Source of the DNA: Proteromonas lacertae | Taxonomy: Eukaryota > Sar > Bigyra > Opalinata > Proteromonadidae | Direction: 5' to 3' | Length of the DNA: 64,000 nucleotides | Assembly: GCA_002245135.1 (NCBI GenBank) | Contig: NGBS01000588.1 | Span: 186,001 to 250,000 of the forward strand | Shown here: piece after piece, positions 61,782-64,000 of the stretch | How the letters are laid out: each line of letters begins with the position of its first letter | Position numbering within the stretch: position 1 is the first letter of the stretch | Program-made: the position numbers and the translations under genes | Notes under the pieces: model-generated | The model's input: only the letters and a program-made list of their open reading frames with translations | Told to the model about the DNA's origin: nothing | Database searches by the model: none

Positions 61782-64000
61782 ATGTTAATAAAATACAAAA
61801 ATATGAGCATATATGCATTATTGTTATTCCTATTGTTCATATCAAACACTGTATCATTGATTTTCGTTATTATTTCTAATTTATAGCAAGCTGATAATTC
61901 TGCCTTAACGAATAAAATGTTACAGATTGTTAACTCAAATACAAAAAGCATTAATGCAAAAATGAACGAATGTTACGATGATTTGATTGAAGTGATCAAT
62001 AATTCTACAGTTAAATCGTATGATATGTGATTATGTTTTAATAGGAAGAGACCAGCACATTTTCTTGACATTACCAAAGAAATCAGAATTTTATCCTTTT
62101 ATTACTTTAACTTTAGCAAATACATACCCAAAATTACAAAGGCATATATGCAGAAATACCCAATATTGCATTATATTTCACCAAATATATCGTCAGTTCA
62201 ATATAAAGATGATTTAGTTAAGATAGGGATGATTTTACCAAACTCAACTTATTCAACAGTAATAGCAGTATATAAATAGTATTATTATAAATATAGTATT
62301 CATTATTGAACTTTCCTCTTGCATTCTTACCATATTATTTTACTCTTCCAGAATATCATTTACCTTTTAATCATACAAAGTATAATACTATATATTGATT
62401 TATGCTTTTCATAGTGTAATTGAATTATCAAATAAGTTTTACAGAAATAGAAGAATAATAGAAGAATCAGAAATGGATATATTGATATATGTTGATCTTT
62501 ATGTTTCAATACAAACTTATTTACTATCATATTCAAGACTTGCATCAATACAAATGTTATTTTACACTCCTTATCCTCCACTTACAGAAACTATAGATTA
62601 TTATGTTATTAATGATAATTTGATGATGTTTGAGAATAATGAAAATAATGATTATCCTCGTTATAACGAACAAACATTACTACTTGGAGGATTAGGTTAT
62701 TATTATGCCCAAGTTAATTTATCAAATGAAAATTGCATGAATTTGGAGAGAAGTGAATATGGTATTGATGAAGATATCATAATGTATTCAACACATCTTT
62801 ACTGTCATGTTGATAATACAAAGTTTATAGAAATTGTATATAAGATATTACCTTCAGTTCCAAATGCTGCTATTACATTTTTCATTATGTATATATATCT
62901 ATATCTATATATATATATATATGAAATAGAGATGAATTTGGTTGTTTTGATCTGTTAGTTGATAGAGTCAAAGAGGTGTTATACGACATACAGAATAATG
63001 TGTATTTCGTTTTACATAATTACAATTGTTCTGATATTTATTCTTTTCCTGATATTTATTTAATTCCATTTCCTTATATTGATTTTAATGCTTTAATATC
63101 TCAAATTGATGCTGGAGTATATACTTATTATTATTAAAAATATTAAATATATAGAAACCTTTCGTTGCTCTTACTTATAACAATACATATTCTGGAAAAT
63201 TAGGTCAACTATTTTCTCATTTTTTAGTACAACATAATATGTATGATATATTACTCTATAGTTATTGTTTATATAGAATTGGTCGTACTATTGAAAAATA
63301 TATTAATATTGCTATAAATTTAGGATTGTCCAGATATTTACGTTTAGAAGTAGGAAAAGGTATTTATCGTAAAAGAAATTTACCTTTAGAAAGAATAGAA
63401 GTAGTCAATGATATGATTACTTTTTTCTTATATATATCAAATATATATATAGAAATGCCTGACAATATTGCAGTATTTGAGTTTAGATATTCAAGAGATG
63501 ATGTTGATAAGAGTGTATATGGAGAAATTATAAATGAAGCTTTTGTGAATATACGGTTTCTTCCATCAAGACCTCTATTGAATTATATACTTGCTCAGTA
63601 TTATTGTAGTTCTGATTTAATTTCTGGTATTTTTCTCTTTATAATATATATTTATAGATTGTCTGATTCATTCATTTTTGATGATGCATTATGATAGATC
63701 AATGTATTTTTTGATGAACACTGTTGCTATTTATTTAATGTATGAAGGAGATTATTTAGTATATTCTTATTGAATTTTGTATATATTAGTCTGCTATTGA
63801 TTATTTACAATACAGTTACAACAGATGTAGTGATTTACATGAAAAGAAGTTGATGTTGGATAATATTCTCTATTCAATAATCAATCAGTATGATACTGAA
63901 ACAGCATATAGAATGGCACTTACTTATTCTGCCGTTCCACTCATTTCTCAACTTCATCAAGAAGTTGTTTTTTGTTTATCTCAGATTGAATATAAACAAT
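61782..64000 (+). CDS. Secretory protein with possible GT41-like region (partial)
   Basis: Starts at 61782, or at the in-frame Met 61803, which opens a signal peptide (MSIYALLLFLLFISNTQA). About nine exons with introns of 26-55 nt run off the right edge. The middle part resembles the donor-binding end of OGT/SPINDLY-type (GT41) glycosyltransferases: KFIEIVYKILPSVPNAAITF, DIYLIPFPYIDFNALISQID, AGKPFVALTYNNTYSGKLGQ. In GT41 enzymes the last motif contacts UDP-sugar. A signal peptide would place this one in the secretory pathway, unlike cytosolic OGT. The later exons are helical, perhaps TPR-like. Overall similarity is weak, so this is a lead and not an assignment. Confidence 0.5.

Noticed and set aside
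1-64000. Euplotes-type programmed +1 frameshifting at stop codons
   Set aside because: In the kinesin stalk the internal repeats place the shift at 32806, five codons before the stop, and several other breaks need a base added, so a stop-triggered +1 rule does not fit.
1-64000. tRNA, rRNA, CRISPR arrays or bacterial operons
   Set aside because: No cloverleaf-like or repeat-spacer structure was seen, and the introns show the DNA is nuclear eukaryotic.

Overview
This window is nuclear DNA from a flagellated, AT-rich unicellular eukaryote that I cannot name. Genes lie on both strands and are mostly less than 300 bp apart. Nearly every gene is split by very short introns, typically 25-50 nt and often 27-31 nt, with a GTAT-type donor and AG acceptor. 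TAA, TAG and TGA all end genes, so the code looks standard. Asn and Gln runs and AT or ATA tracts are common. CFAP58 and a FAM227-type protein imply a cilium, and TAM41 implies a mitochondrion-type organelle that makes CDP-diacylglycerol.

Positions 1-9.8 kb hold a partial multi-CNB cyclic-nucleotide protein, a small coiled-coil gene, a pseudokinase-LRR gene, a PAK1IP1/MAK11-like WD40 ribosome-assembly gene and a pseudokinase-SPRY gene. Positions 10.4-15.2 kb hold a DMT-family transporter and a Gln-rich protein. Positions 16-30 kb are dominated by a BTB-like/Ig-like/SPRY family with three members. Two of these are near-identical copies of a 2.5-kb block and the second copy is broken. CFAP58, a SAM protein and a long-chain acyl-CoA synthetase lie among them.

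Positions 30.7-36.3 kb carry the most unusual gene: a kinesin-1-like motor, five tandem coiled-coil repeats, a BAR-like region, a proline-rich linker and a C-terminal SH3 domain. After it come two RING proteins, a second pseudokinase-LRR gene and a peptide:N-glycanase with a C-terminal AZUL-like zinc finger. From 46.6 to 64 kb there are several unrecognised small genes, a BSD-domain protein, a kinase fragment, a PARP6/8-like ADP-ribosyltransferase, a thioredoxin-fold secretory protein, TAM41, MPP10, the FAM227-like gene, an ankyrin-DHHC palmitoyltransferase and the start of a large secretory-pathway protein with a possible GT41-like region.

Two features run through the whole window. First, three pseudokinases and the BTB family share interchangeable tails (LRR or SPRY), which suggests a lineage-specific adaptor or sensor repertoire. 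Second, at least twelve single-base frame breaks interrupt otherwise conserved genes. They may be assembly errors, decay or recoding, and they limit the precision of several gene models. Exon boundaries were read by eye from splice motifs and reading-frame continuity.
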